The notes under the pieces were generated by a model, which was not told the DNA's origin, did no database searches, and saw nothing but the letters and a program-made list of their open reading frames with translations. The position numbers were made by a program, and so were the translations under genes. From Bacillota bacterium (GTDB lineage: Bacteria; Bacillota; Clostridia; UBA1381), in assembly GCA_021203665.1 (NCBI GenBank), contig JAJQAT010000159.1:1-10853 (forward strand): a DNA stretch of 10,853 bases, in the 5' to 3' direction. Positions 1 through 5,589 of this stretch are shown here, in pieces (positions within the stretch are counted from its first letter, which is position 1; each line of letters starts with the position of its first letter).

Positions 1-3
1 AAT

Positions 4-357
4 ATGAAATTCGATGAAATTGACACGCAAATACAAAACGGAAAAGAATTTATAAGAAACAGAATAACGGAATTGCGTTTAAAGGCAAATGTATCGGAAT
101 ATCAGATGAGCTTTGAGCTCGGTCAAAGTAAAAGCTATATTCAAGCTATCTCCTCCGGAAAGGCAATGCCGTCTATGGCGGGGTTTCTTAACATATGCGA
201 CTACTTTGGGATAACGCCGGTTGAGTTTTTTGACACTACCATAGAGGAGCCGAACCTCTTGAACGACGTGATAAATTCCGTAAAAACGCTGTCCGAAAGC
301 GACCTTGAGCTAATACTTGAAATCGCTCAACGGCTGAAAAGCGGTGCTGACAATTAA
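4..357 (+). CDS. Small XRE-family helix-turn-helix regulator
   Basis: A 117-residue protein. Residues about 18-78 read as a Cro/C1-type (XRE) DNA-binding domain: an N-terminal helix (RNRITELRLKANVSEY), a recognition region around SKSYIQAISSGKAMPS, and the typical closing segment FLNICDYFGITPVEFF. Residues 80-117 form a short acidic, probably helical tail (SESDLELILEIAQRL) that could mediate dimerisation. There is no signal peptide or membrane segment, so it should be a cytosolic transcription regulator, but the target is unknown. It is the only plus-strand gene and converges on rpmF, sharing a terminator with it. Only three bases lie upstream in the window, so the promoter, ribosome binding site and any upstream in-frame extension cannot be checked. 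The fold call is strong; any role such as phage-type or stress regulator would be a guess. Confidence 0.85.
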   Translation: MKFDEIDTQIQNGKEFIRNRITELRLKANVSEYQMSFELGQSKSYIQAISSGKAMPSMAGFLNICDYFGITPVEFFDTTIEEPNLLNDVINSVKTLSESDLELILEIAQRLKSGADN

Positions 358-364
358 TATGCGC

Positions 365-396
365 AAAAAAAGAGAACGCTCAAAGCGTTCTCTTTT
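365..396. terminator. Bidirectional intrinsic terminator between XRE gene and rpmF
   Basis: A 13-bp perfect inverted repeat: AAAAGAGAACGCT at 368-380 and AGCGTTCTCTTTT at 384-396, with loop CAA. On the plus strand it is followed by a short T-rich run (TTTTACTT). On the minus strand it ends in seven Ts. It lies 8-11 bases after the stop of the plus-strand regulator and about 16 bases past the stop of rpmF on the minus strand, so it can end both convergent transcripts. Confidence 0.9.
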
Positions 397-411
397 ACTT
401 AACAAGCCGAA

Positions 412-591
412 TTAATCCTCAACTTTTATAACTTCCTTGCCTTTGTAATATCCGCAGGACTTACAAACCTTATGAGGCATCTTAAATTCGTGGCACTGTG
501 GGCACTCTACCATATTCGGTACGGTCAGCTTCCAGTTGGCACGTCTTTTATTTCTTCTGGCTTTTGAAACTTTACCCTTGGGTACTGCCAT
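412..591 (-). CDS. rpmF: 50S ribosomal protein L32 (zinc-binding form)
   Basis: A 59-residue protein, the usual length for L32. It starts MAVPKGKVSKARRNKRRANW, the conserved L32 N-terminus rich in Lys and Arg that contacts 23S rRNA. Four cysteines (C30, C33, C43, C46) in two CxxC pairs form the zinc ribbon of the zinc-dependent (C+) L32 type. The start ATG is preceded by GGAGGTG six bases upstream, which fixes it. It is the last gene of the rplJ-rplL-yceD-rpmF cluster, 33 bases after yceD with no terminator between, and is followed by the bidirectional terminator. yceD-rpmF pairing is very common across bacteria; being placed behind rplJL is not. The identification is essentially certain from the sequence pattern. 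Confidence 0.97.
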   Translation of the reverse strand: MAVPKGKVSKARRNKRRANWKLTVPNMVECPQCHEFKMPHKVCKSCGYYKGKEVIKVED

Positions 592-624
592 AATTACACC
601 TCCATAATTCTCTCTGACTATATA

Positions 625-1134
625 TTACTTATCTTTCTCCATAATATCTATCAATGCCGACCAGCGCGGGTCTATGGTATCACGACCGCATCCGCAGTCT
701 CCCTCGTTAAGGTCTGCGCCGCACTGCTGACAAAGACCCTTGCAGTCCTCCTTGCAGAGATACTTTCCCTCAACATTCATAAGGAAATTGTTCATAACAA
801 TATCATCTATATCAATCTTAACATCATCAAAGATTATAACGTCTTCATCATCGGATATGCTTTCGCTGTCCTTGACAAGATTTTCGTCCATACCGAACTC
901 TATCGGAACCGTAATATCCTTCATACATCTCGCGCACTGCGTCGTCATATGACCGGCGCATTTTGCCGTGAGTATCAGGGATTTTCCGTTATTGGAAACA
1001 CTTCCGACCACCTTTAATGGTTCATTAAAATGATATACCTCACCCAGAAAATCCGTGTCGGACATATTGACCTCACCGTCAATATCTATCCTGCCGCCGA
1101 TTTCCTTAAGTATTGATGATACGTCTATTGTCAT
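625..1134 (-). CDS. yceD: YceD / DUF177 family protein, rRNA-associated metal-binding
   Basis: A 169-residue DUF177 (YceD) protein. The diagnostic parts are the CARC pair (C67, C70) mid-protein and the C-terminal cluster LCKEDCKGLCQQCG (C127, C131, C135, C138), with C147 and C149 in GDCGCG, followed by the family signature DPRWSALIDI. These cysteines suggest zinc binding. The family is linked to 23S rRNA accumulation and large-subunit assembly, mainly from work on bacterial and plastid homologues; the exact biochemical role is not settled. It lies directly upstream of rpmF, its near-universal partner, and 48 bases downstream of rplL without a terminator, so it is probably in the L10-regulated transcript. 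The start ATG has GGAG seven bases upstream. Cytosolic; no membrane or signal segment. Confidence 0.93.
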   Translation of the reverse strand: MTIDVSSILKEIGGRIDIDGEVNMSDTDFLGEVYHFNEPLKVVGSVSNNGKSLILTAKCAGHMTTQCARCMKDITVPIEFGMDENLVKDSESISDDEDVIIFDDVKIDIDDIVMNNFLMNVEGKYLCKEDCKGLCQQCGADLNEGDCGCGRDTIDPRWSALIDIMEKDK

Positions 1135-1182
1135 AGCATACTCCTAACACTGACAAATACCAAATCGGAATTCAGAGCAAAA

Positions 1183-1554
1183 TTACTTCAATTCTACCTT
1201 AGCGCCGGCATCCTCAAGCTTTGTCTTGATTGACTCAGCCTCTTCCTTAGCGGCAGCCTCTTTAACCGTGTTGGGTGCGCCGTCAACAAGAGCCTTTGCT
1301 TCCTTAAGACCAAGACCTGTGATTTCTCTTACAACCTTAATAACGCCAAGCTTTGATGCGCCTGCCTCTGTAAGAACAACGTCAAACTCTGTCTTTTCCT
1401 CAGCAGCCGCGCCGCCCTCTGCCGCAGCACCTGCAACCATTACGGGAGCAGCCGCGCTTACGCCAAACTCTTCTTCCATCATTTTCACCAATTCAGCAAC
1501 TTCAAGTAGCTTTAATTCCTTAATTGAATCAAGAATTGCATTTAAATCTGCCAT
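1183..1554 (-). CDS. rplL: 50S ribosomal protein L7/L12
   Basis: A 123-residue protein with the full L7/L12 layout. There is an N-terminal dimerisation and L10-binding domain (about 1-30, ending VKMMEEEFGV), a flexible Ala/Gly-rich hinge (about 33-53), and a C-terminal domain (about 54-123) with the factor-binding signature KLGVIKVVREITGLGLKEAKALVD. Several dimers bind the C-terminal helix of L10 to form the ribosomal stalk that recruits and activates the translational GTPases. The ATG has AGGAGG nine bases upstream. It follows rplJ by 39 bases, the conserved rplJ-rplL order. It probably shares control by the L10 leader; no separate promoter or terminator was seen between the two genes. Confidence 0.98.
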   Translation of the reverse strand: MADLNAILDSIKELKLLEVAELVKMMEEEFGVSAAAPVMVAGAAAEGGAAAEEKTEFDVVLTEAGASKLGVIKVVREITGLGLKEAKALVDGAPNTVKEAAAKEEAESIKTKLEDAGAKVELK

Positions 1555-1593
1555 TTTATTTTCCTCCTATTAAATTAAACTTTTTTCAATAAA

Positions 1594-2214
1594 TTATTCG
1601 GCGTCAGCCTGTTCAGCCGGTGCCTCTTCCGCTTTTGCCTCTTCGGCGGGAGCGGTTTCCTCGGCAGTCTCCTCAGCCGGAGCCGCCTCTGCTGCTTTCT
1701 TTGCGATTAGGTCGGATATTTCCTCGCCGCCGTCAACAATAGCTGCAAGCAATCTTGCAAGTGACGAAATCGGTGAGTTCAAGCTTCCCATCATCTTAGC
1801 AATCAATGTATCCATATTCGGTGTCGCGGCAAGAGTCTTGATTTCATCAAGAGTCATTATCGCGCCGTCCATGAATCCTGTTTTGATTTCAAGCTTGTCG
1901 TTCTTCTTAGCGAAGTCGGCAATAACCTTTGCGGGCGCTACAGCGTCCTCTGAAGAAACAGCGATAGCCGTGGGTCCGTGAAGTGCGTCCTCAAGAGCGT
2001 CAAGACCTGCTTCTTTAGCCGCGAGACGAAGAAGTGTATTCTTAATAACGAAATACTTTACGTTTTCCTCTCTAAGCTTAGCTCTGAGCTCCGTGTCCTC
2101 CGCAACATTCAATCCGCGGTAGTCTACAAGCACGCCCGTTTGAGCCGCTTTAAGAATATCGACAACCTCGGCAACCTGTGCTTTCTTTTCCTCTAAAACC
2201 TTTTCACTTGGCAT
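1594..2214 (-). CDS. rplJ: 50S ribosomal protein L10 with Ala/Glu-rich tail
   Basis: A 206-residue L10, base of the L7/L12 stalk. The core (about 1-172) shows the family motifs: KKAQVAEVVDILKAAQTGVL, the VDYRGL segment near 30-35, the RNA-binding stretch VKYFVIKNTLLRLAAKEAG (53-70), and the region IAKMMGSLNSPISSLARLL before the L12-binding C-terminal helix. Typical L10 is about 165-175 residues; here residues 173-206 form an extra low-complexity tail of Ala, Glu and Pro repeats of the type EETAPAEEAKAEEAPAE, likely disordered and acidic. GGAGG lies 9 bases before the ATG. It is the first gene after the L10 leader and so the presumed autoregulator of the operon. Confidence 0.97.
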   Translation of the reverse strand: MPSEKVLEEKKAQVAEVVDILKAAQTGVLVDYRGLNVAEDTELRAKLREENVKYFVIKNTLLRLAAKEAGLDALEDALHGPTAIAVSSEDAVAPAKVIADFAKKNDKLEIKTGFMDGAIMTLDEIKTLAATPNMDTLIAKMMGSLNSPISSLARLLAAIVDGGEEISDLIAKKAAEAAPAEETAEETAPAEEAKAEEAPAEQADAE

Positions 2215-2250
2215 ATTATTTTCACCTCCCGTATTTTGGTAATATGCCTT

Positions 2251-2360
2251 CCGTAAATAAAGAAGGCTCTTTGCCGTAGACGCAAAGAGCCATAGTAATC
2301 TTAATCACTAATAATACCCTCGGTTGGACTTCCGGCTTTCGCCTGCCTACTGTCTACGGA
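2251..2360 (-). promoter_or_regulatory. Ribosomal protein L10 leader (autoregulatory RNA)
   Basis: The 5' untranslated RNA before rplJ has the features of the L10 leader known from Bacillus and related bacteria. Read on the minus strand it opens with CCGTAGACAGTAGGCAGG, contains a GGC-GAAA-GCC hairpin (2343 to 2334), the conserved segment CCAACCGAGGG, and ends in an intrinsic terminator. The first eight bases (CCGTAGAC, plus positions 2352-2359) are exactly complementary to GTCTACGG (2274-2281), which overlaps the terminator loop, so two structures should compete. In the family, the L10-L12 complex binds this RNA and lowers its own transcription. Which pairing is the bound state is not resolved from sequence alone. 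Confidence 0.88.
2256..2291 (-). terminator. Attenuator terminator within the L10 leader
   Basis: Read on the minus strand: stem GGCTCTTTGC (2291-2282), loop GTCTACG (2281-2275), stem GCAAAGAGCC (2274-2265), then a T-rich run TTCTTTATTT. The ten base pairs are perfect. It sits about 50 bases before the rplJ start and so can stop transcription before the operon. The loop is complementary to the 5' end of the leader, pointing to conditional formation. Confidence 0.9.
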
Positions 2361-2380
2361 TTTGTTTTAACAACTCATAT

Positions 2381-2409
2381 ATATTAACACAGCCGAATTT
2401 AAATGTCAA
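2381..2409 (-). promoter_or_regulatory. Sigma-A-type promoter for rplJ operon
   Basis: Read on the minus strand: -35 TTGACA (2409-2404, perfect consensus), a 17-base spacer, and -10 TAATAT (2386-2381). The expected transcription start is near 2374, about 15 bases before the L10 leader pairing begins. An AT-rich upstream region lies directly above the -35. The strength of this match fits a highly expressed ribosomal protein operon. Confidence 0.9.
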
Positions 2410-2411
2410 GC

Positions 2412-2463
2412 ATTTTATTGAAATTTTATTGAAATTTTTTCATATTAATTTGAAATATTTCAA
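2412..2463 (-). repeat. Phased TTGAAAT repeats upstream of the rplJ promoter
   Basis: On the plus strand an 11-base unit, ATTTTATTGAA, occurs twice in direct tandem (2412-2422, 2423-2433). TTGAAAT starts at 2418, 2429 and 2450, and its inverse ATTTCAA ends at 2463, so the last two form a perfect 14-base palindrome (2450-2463). Spacings are 11 and 21 bases, close to one and two helical turns. The tandem part falls at about -38 to -60 from the predicted start, the place of an UP element; the palindrome overlaps the last codons of the HAD gene. Confidence 0.6.
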
Positions 2464-3231
2464 TGCGTACTCGATTCCGCCGTCTGTTATGTCCTTTGTG
2501 ACAAGCTCGGCATATTTGAATAGTTCCTCCCTGCCGTTGCCCATAACAATCGCGTGTCCCGCGCCCCTCAGCATATCAAGGTCGTTTAGGCTGTCGCCGA
2601 CGGCGTAGGTGTCCTTATGCTCTATGTTTAAAAGAGCGCACACCTCGTCAATGCCCGACGCCTTTGTGTATCCCTTGGGTATAATCTCGCAAAAGCCGTA
2701 ACCGCGGTCAATGTATTCAAAATTATCCGCGATGCCGTTTTTAAATTTCTCCAAATCGCTTTTTTCGTCATACCACGCCACAAACTTGTCAAAGCCGAAA
2801 TCATCGTCATTGACGGTGTACGTCATGTTCTTGTCCTGTCCGTCAAACACGCTCATCAGCGCCTTGTAATCCGGCAGAGCGCGGCAGGAGGGGTCGCGGA
2901 AAAATTTGTCCGCCCTCTCGTAAAGAGGATTCATATCACATTCCCGTGCGAGAGCCGCTGTTTTTCGGCATATGTCCGTTTCGACGGTTCGGTAAAACAG
3001 TACCTCGCCGTTTATGCTTATATATGTGCCGCAGCCGCATATATATCCGTCAAAGCCTATATCTCTTATGCGTCCCTCGACATTCATCATGCTCCTGCCC
3101 GTGTTTATAAAGGCGTATGAGCCGTTTTCCCTGAGAGCGCGCACGGCGTTTACCGCGGATTCGGGAATTACCGATGTTCCGTCGTCCGTGACAAGCGTTC
3201 CGTCAATATCAAAAAATACTGCCTTTTTCAC
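2440..3231 (-). CDS. Cof-type HAD phosphatase, candidate riboflavin-pathway phosphatase
   Basis: A HAD-superfamily hydrolase of the Cof subfamily (C2B cap). With the GTG start used here it is 263 residues and opens MKKAVFFDIDGTLV, giving the nucleophile motif DxDGT at once. Later come motif II INTGRS, the Lys of motif III in KGYTKASGIDEV, and motif IV GDSLNDLDML with the metal-binding Asp residues. The alternative ATG at 3243, four codons upstream, overlaps the ribH stop (TAATG) but has no clear ribosome binding site; the GTG has GGAGG five bases ahead, so I prefer it. It is the last gene of the riboflavin operon. Cof-type HAD enzymes (YcsE in Bacillus; YbjI and YigB in E. coli) are known to dephosphorylate 5-amino-6-ribitylamino-uracil 5'-phosphate, so that role is inferred from context. 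Family call near certain; substrate is inference. Confidence 0.93.
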   Translation of the reverse strand: MKKAVFFDIDGTLVTDDGTSVIPESAVNAVRALRENGSYAFINTGRSMMNVEGRIRDIGFDGYICGCGTYISINGEVLFYRTVETDICRKTAALARECDMNPLYERADKFFRDPSCRALPDYKALMSVFDGQDKNMTYTVNDDDFGFDKFVAWYDEKSDLEKFKNGIADNFEYIDRGYGFCEIIPKGYTKASGIDEVCALLNIEHKDTYAVGDSLNDLDMLRGAGHAIVMGNGREELFKYAELVTKDITDGGIEYALKYFKLI

Positions 3232-3242
3232 ATTAGCCTCCA

Positions 3243-3704
3243 TTACAGCTGCTTATGCAAATTAATCATCTCTATAGCGGACAGGGCGCAATCATATCCC
3301 TTATTGCCCGCCTTTGTGCCGGCGCGCTCGATTGCCTGCTCGATATTCTCCGTTGTGACAACACCGAAAAGCACGGGAACGCCCGTTTTCAGCGACACCG
3401 TCGCAATGCCCTTTGAAACCTCATTGCAAACGTAATCATAATGCGATGTGGCTCCTCTGATTACCGCGCCCAGGCAGATAACCGCGTCATATTTTCCGCT
3501 TTCAGCCATTTTCTGAGCCGTGACGGGAATTTCAAACGCTCCGGGTACCCACGCGAGAGTAATGTCGTCCTCGTTCACGTCGTGACGCACAAGTCCGTCC
3601 ACCGCGCCCGAAATAAGCTTTGACACGATAAACTCGTTAAATCTTGACGCTACCAAGCCTATTTTCGTGCCCTGCGCAATTAATTTTCCTTCCAATACCT
3701 TCAT
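3243..3704 (-). CDS. ribH: 6,7-dimethyl-8-ribityllumazine synthase
   Basis: A 153-residue lumazine synthase, normal length. It condenses 5-amino-6-ribitylaminouracil with 3,4-dihydroxy-2-butanone 4-phosphate, the penultimate step of riboflavin synthesis. Visible motifs: the substrate-stacking SRFNEFI (Phe22), PGAFEIP (55-60), LGAVIRGATSHYDYVC with the catalytic His88, VLFGVVTTENIEQAIERAG with Arg127, and NKGYDCALSAIEM near the C-terminus. The family forms pentamers or 60-subunit capsids. The ATG has AAGGAG eight bases upstream. It is preceded by ribBA (29-base gap) and followed by the HAD phosphatase gene, whose frame overlaps its stop codon. Cytosolic; nothing odd in the sequence. Confidence 0.98.
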   Translation of the reverse strand: MKVLEGKLIAQGTKIGLVASRFNEFIVSKLISGAVDGLVRHDVNEDDITLAWVPGAFEIPVTAQKMAESGKYDAVICLGAVIRGATSHYDYVCNEVSKGIATVSLKTGVPVLFGVVTTENIEQAIERAGTKAGNKGYDCALSAIEMINLHKQL

Positions 3705-3733
3705 TTTGTTTTCTCCTTTCCAAAAATCCGTTT

Positions 3734-4933
3734 TTAATCCTCGTAATTTAGGTAATGCCCCATTTTATGCTGCTTTGTAAGCAGATAACAAGCGTCGCTT
3801 TTTCCCAATTCCATTTGAATCGGCACGCGCTCCGTTATTTCAAGTCCGTAATCGTCCAATCCCTCTATTTTAAGCGGGTTGTTCGTCATAAGGCGCAGCT
3901 TTTTCGCGCCCAAATCGCGCAATATCTGAGAGCCTATGCTGTAGTCGCGCATATCCTCCGGAAATCCGAGTGCGAGATTTGCCTCTATCGTGTCAAGCCC
4001 CTTATCCTGAAGAGCATAGGCGCGGATTTTATTTATAAGACCTATTCCTCTGCCCTCCTGACGAAGATAGAGCAATATTCCCGTGCCCTCCTCGGCTATT
4101 TTTTTCATCGCCGCGTCAAGCTGCTGTCCGCAGTCGCACCGCGCCGAACCCAGCGCGTCGCCGGTAAGACATTCCGAATGTACTCGGCACAAAACCTCAT
4201 CGGTATTCTTTATATCGCCCTTTGTCAGCGCGACGTGATGCTCGCCGTTTACCTTGTTTATATATCCGTGAATCATAAAATCGCCGTAGCGCGTCGGGAA
4301 TTTCGCGCTTGCCACGCGCTCCACAAGCACCTCGCGCTTTCTCCTGTATTTATCCAAATCCGCGACCGAAATCATTGTGAGATTATGCTCCTCGGCAAAG
4401 CGCTTAAGGCGGGGAAATCTCGCCATATGTCCGTCGTCGTCCATAATCTCGCAGCAAATTCCGCAGGGTATAAGTCCCGCCGCGTTTAACAGGTCCACCG
4501 TTGCCTCGGTGTGTCCGCGCCGCTCGAATATGCCCCACTTTTTCGAGATGAGCGGAAACATATGTCCCGGGCGTCTGAAATCGGACGGCTTCGCGTCCTC
4601 TCTCGCCGCTTTTGCGGCAGTGTCCGCTCTTTCAAACGCGGAAATTCCCGTGGTGGTGTCTATATGGTCTATAGACACGGTAAACGCCGTTTCGTGATTA
4701 TCGGTGTTCTCCGCCACCATGGGTGCAAGTCCGAGCTTATCCGCCCACTGCCTCGACATCGGCATACATATAAGACCTTTCGCGTATGACGCGATAAAAT
4801 TCATCCTTTCACCCGTCATAAACTGCGCCGCCATAATCAAATCGCCCTCGTTTTCCCTTTCGGGATCATCGGTTACCAATATGATTTTGCCCTGTTTTAA
4901 ATCCTCCAGCGCCTGTTCTATACTGTCAAACAT
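3734..4933 (-). CDS. ribBA: Bifunctional DHBP synthase / GTP cyclohydrolase II
   Basis: A 399-residue fusion, the usual RibBA length. The N-terminal half (about 1-200) is 3,4-dihydroxy-2-butanone 4-phosphate synthase: DDPERENEGDLIMAA (22-36) carries the acidic metal and substrate residues, then RRPGHMFPLI, RRGHTEATVDL with His141, and CEIMDDDGHMAR with Glu162. The C-terminal half (about 205-399) is GTP cyclohydrolase II: VHSECLTGDALGSARCDCG holds the three zinc cysteines (C255, C266, C268), followed by LRQEGRGIGLINKIRAYALQ and MTNNPLKIEGL. Both active sites look intact. It makes both starting substrates of the pathway, from ribulose 5-phosphate and GTP. The ATG has AAAGGAGG seven bases upstream. 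It lies 15 bases after ribE in the FMN-riboswitch operon. Confidence 0.98.
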   Translation of the reverse strand: MFDSIEQALEDLKQGKIILVTDDPERENEGDLIMAAQFMTGERMNFIASYAKGLICMPMSRQWADKLGLAPMVAENTDNHETAFTVSIDHIDTTTGISAFERADTAAKAAREDAKPSDFRRPGHMFPLISKKWGIFERRGHTEATVDLLNAAGLIPCGICCEIMDDDGHMARFPRLKRFAEEHNLTMISVADLDKYRRKREVLVERVASAKFPTRYGDFMIHGYINKVNGEHHVALTKGDIKNTDEVLCRVHSECLTGDALGSARCDCGQQLDAAMKKIAEEGTGILLYLRQEGRGIGLINKIRAYALQDKGLDTIEANLALGFPEDMRDYSIGSQILRDLGAKKLRLMTNNPLKIEGLDDYGLEITERVPIQMELGKSDACYLLTKQHKMGHYLNYED

Positions 4934-4948
4934 TTTTAACCTCCTTTA

Positions 4949-5587
4949 TTAAAATCCGTTTTCAGCCAAAAATTCAAGTGTAATTTTACTGTCCCCTTTT
5001 GTATCCTTCACGGAAAGCAGCTTTTCAACATACTTTCCGATAATATCACATTCCAGATTTACGCTGTCGCCCGCGGATTTATGCGTAAGCGTGGTATTGC
5101 CGTCGGTGTGAGGAATAATCGACACCTTAAAGCATTTGTCGTCAACGTAAGCCACCGTAAGGCTTATTCCGTCAACAGCGATTGAGCCTTTTTCGACGAT
5201 ATATTTCAAAATATCATTATCCGCGCGTATCGTAACCCAGGTCGCGCTGCCGTCCGGAGCTTTGTCGGATATTGTACCCGTGCCGTCAATATGCCCCGAC
5301 ACGATATGCCCGCCGAAGCGTCCGTTCGCCGCCATAGCTCTTTCAAGATTTACCGGCGAGCCGATTTTTAAGCCGCCTATTCCCGTCCTGTGCGCGGTTT
5401 CAGCCATAACGTCGGCGGTAAAGCCGGCGGTGCTTACGGAGTACGCCGTAAGGCATATGCCGTTCACCGCGACACTGTCGCCTATGTGAATATCGGGAAT
5501 ATCGGTTTTGATTTCTATTTTATATCCGCTGCCGCTTTTTAAAATAGATTTTACTGTCCCCACATCTTCAATCAATCCCGTAAACAT
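4949..5587 (-). CDS. ribE: Riboflavin synthase, alpha subunit
   Basis: A 212-residue riboflavin synthase, which dismutates two lumazine molecules into riboflavin and the RibH substrate. It has two lumazine-binding repeats: the first starts MFTGLIEDVGTVKSI and includes VAVNGICLTA (Cys45); the second starts near NGRFGGHIVSGHIDGTGTI (89-107) and includes VDGISLTVAYV. The C-terminus SKITLEFLAENGF is typical. I place the start at the ATG at 5587: it gives the canonical MFTGLIE N-terminus, with AAGGAG eight bases upstream. A TTG two codons earlier (5593) is less likely. The preceding ribD stop (TGA) lies two bases before this ATG, suggesting translational coupling. The trimeric enzyme is cytosolic. 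Confidence 0.97.
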   Translation of the reverse strand: MFTGLIEDVGTVKSILKSGSGYKIEIKTDIPDIHIGDSVAVNGICLTAYSVSTAGFTADVMAETAHRTGIGGLKIGSPVNLERAMAANGRFGGHIVSGHIDGTGTISDKAPDGSATWVTIRADNDILKYIVEKGSIAVDGISLTVAYVDDKCFKVSIIPHTDGNTTLTHKSAGDSVNLECDIIGKYVEKLLSVKDTKGDSKITLEFLAENGF

Positions 5588-5589
5588 TA

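Noticed and set aside
1226..1573. 115-codon Ala/Ser-rich frame opposite rplL
   Set aside because: Its composition mirrors the Ala-rich hinge codons of L7/L12 on the other strand; no start signal.
3755..4489. Open 244-codon frame on the plus strand opposite ribBA
   Set aside because: No ribosome binding site, Arg/His/Cys-rich composition without a recognisable domain, and it lies wholly opposite a strongly conserved gene; it is an antisense shadow.
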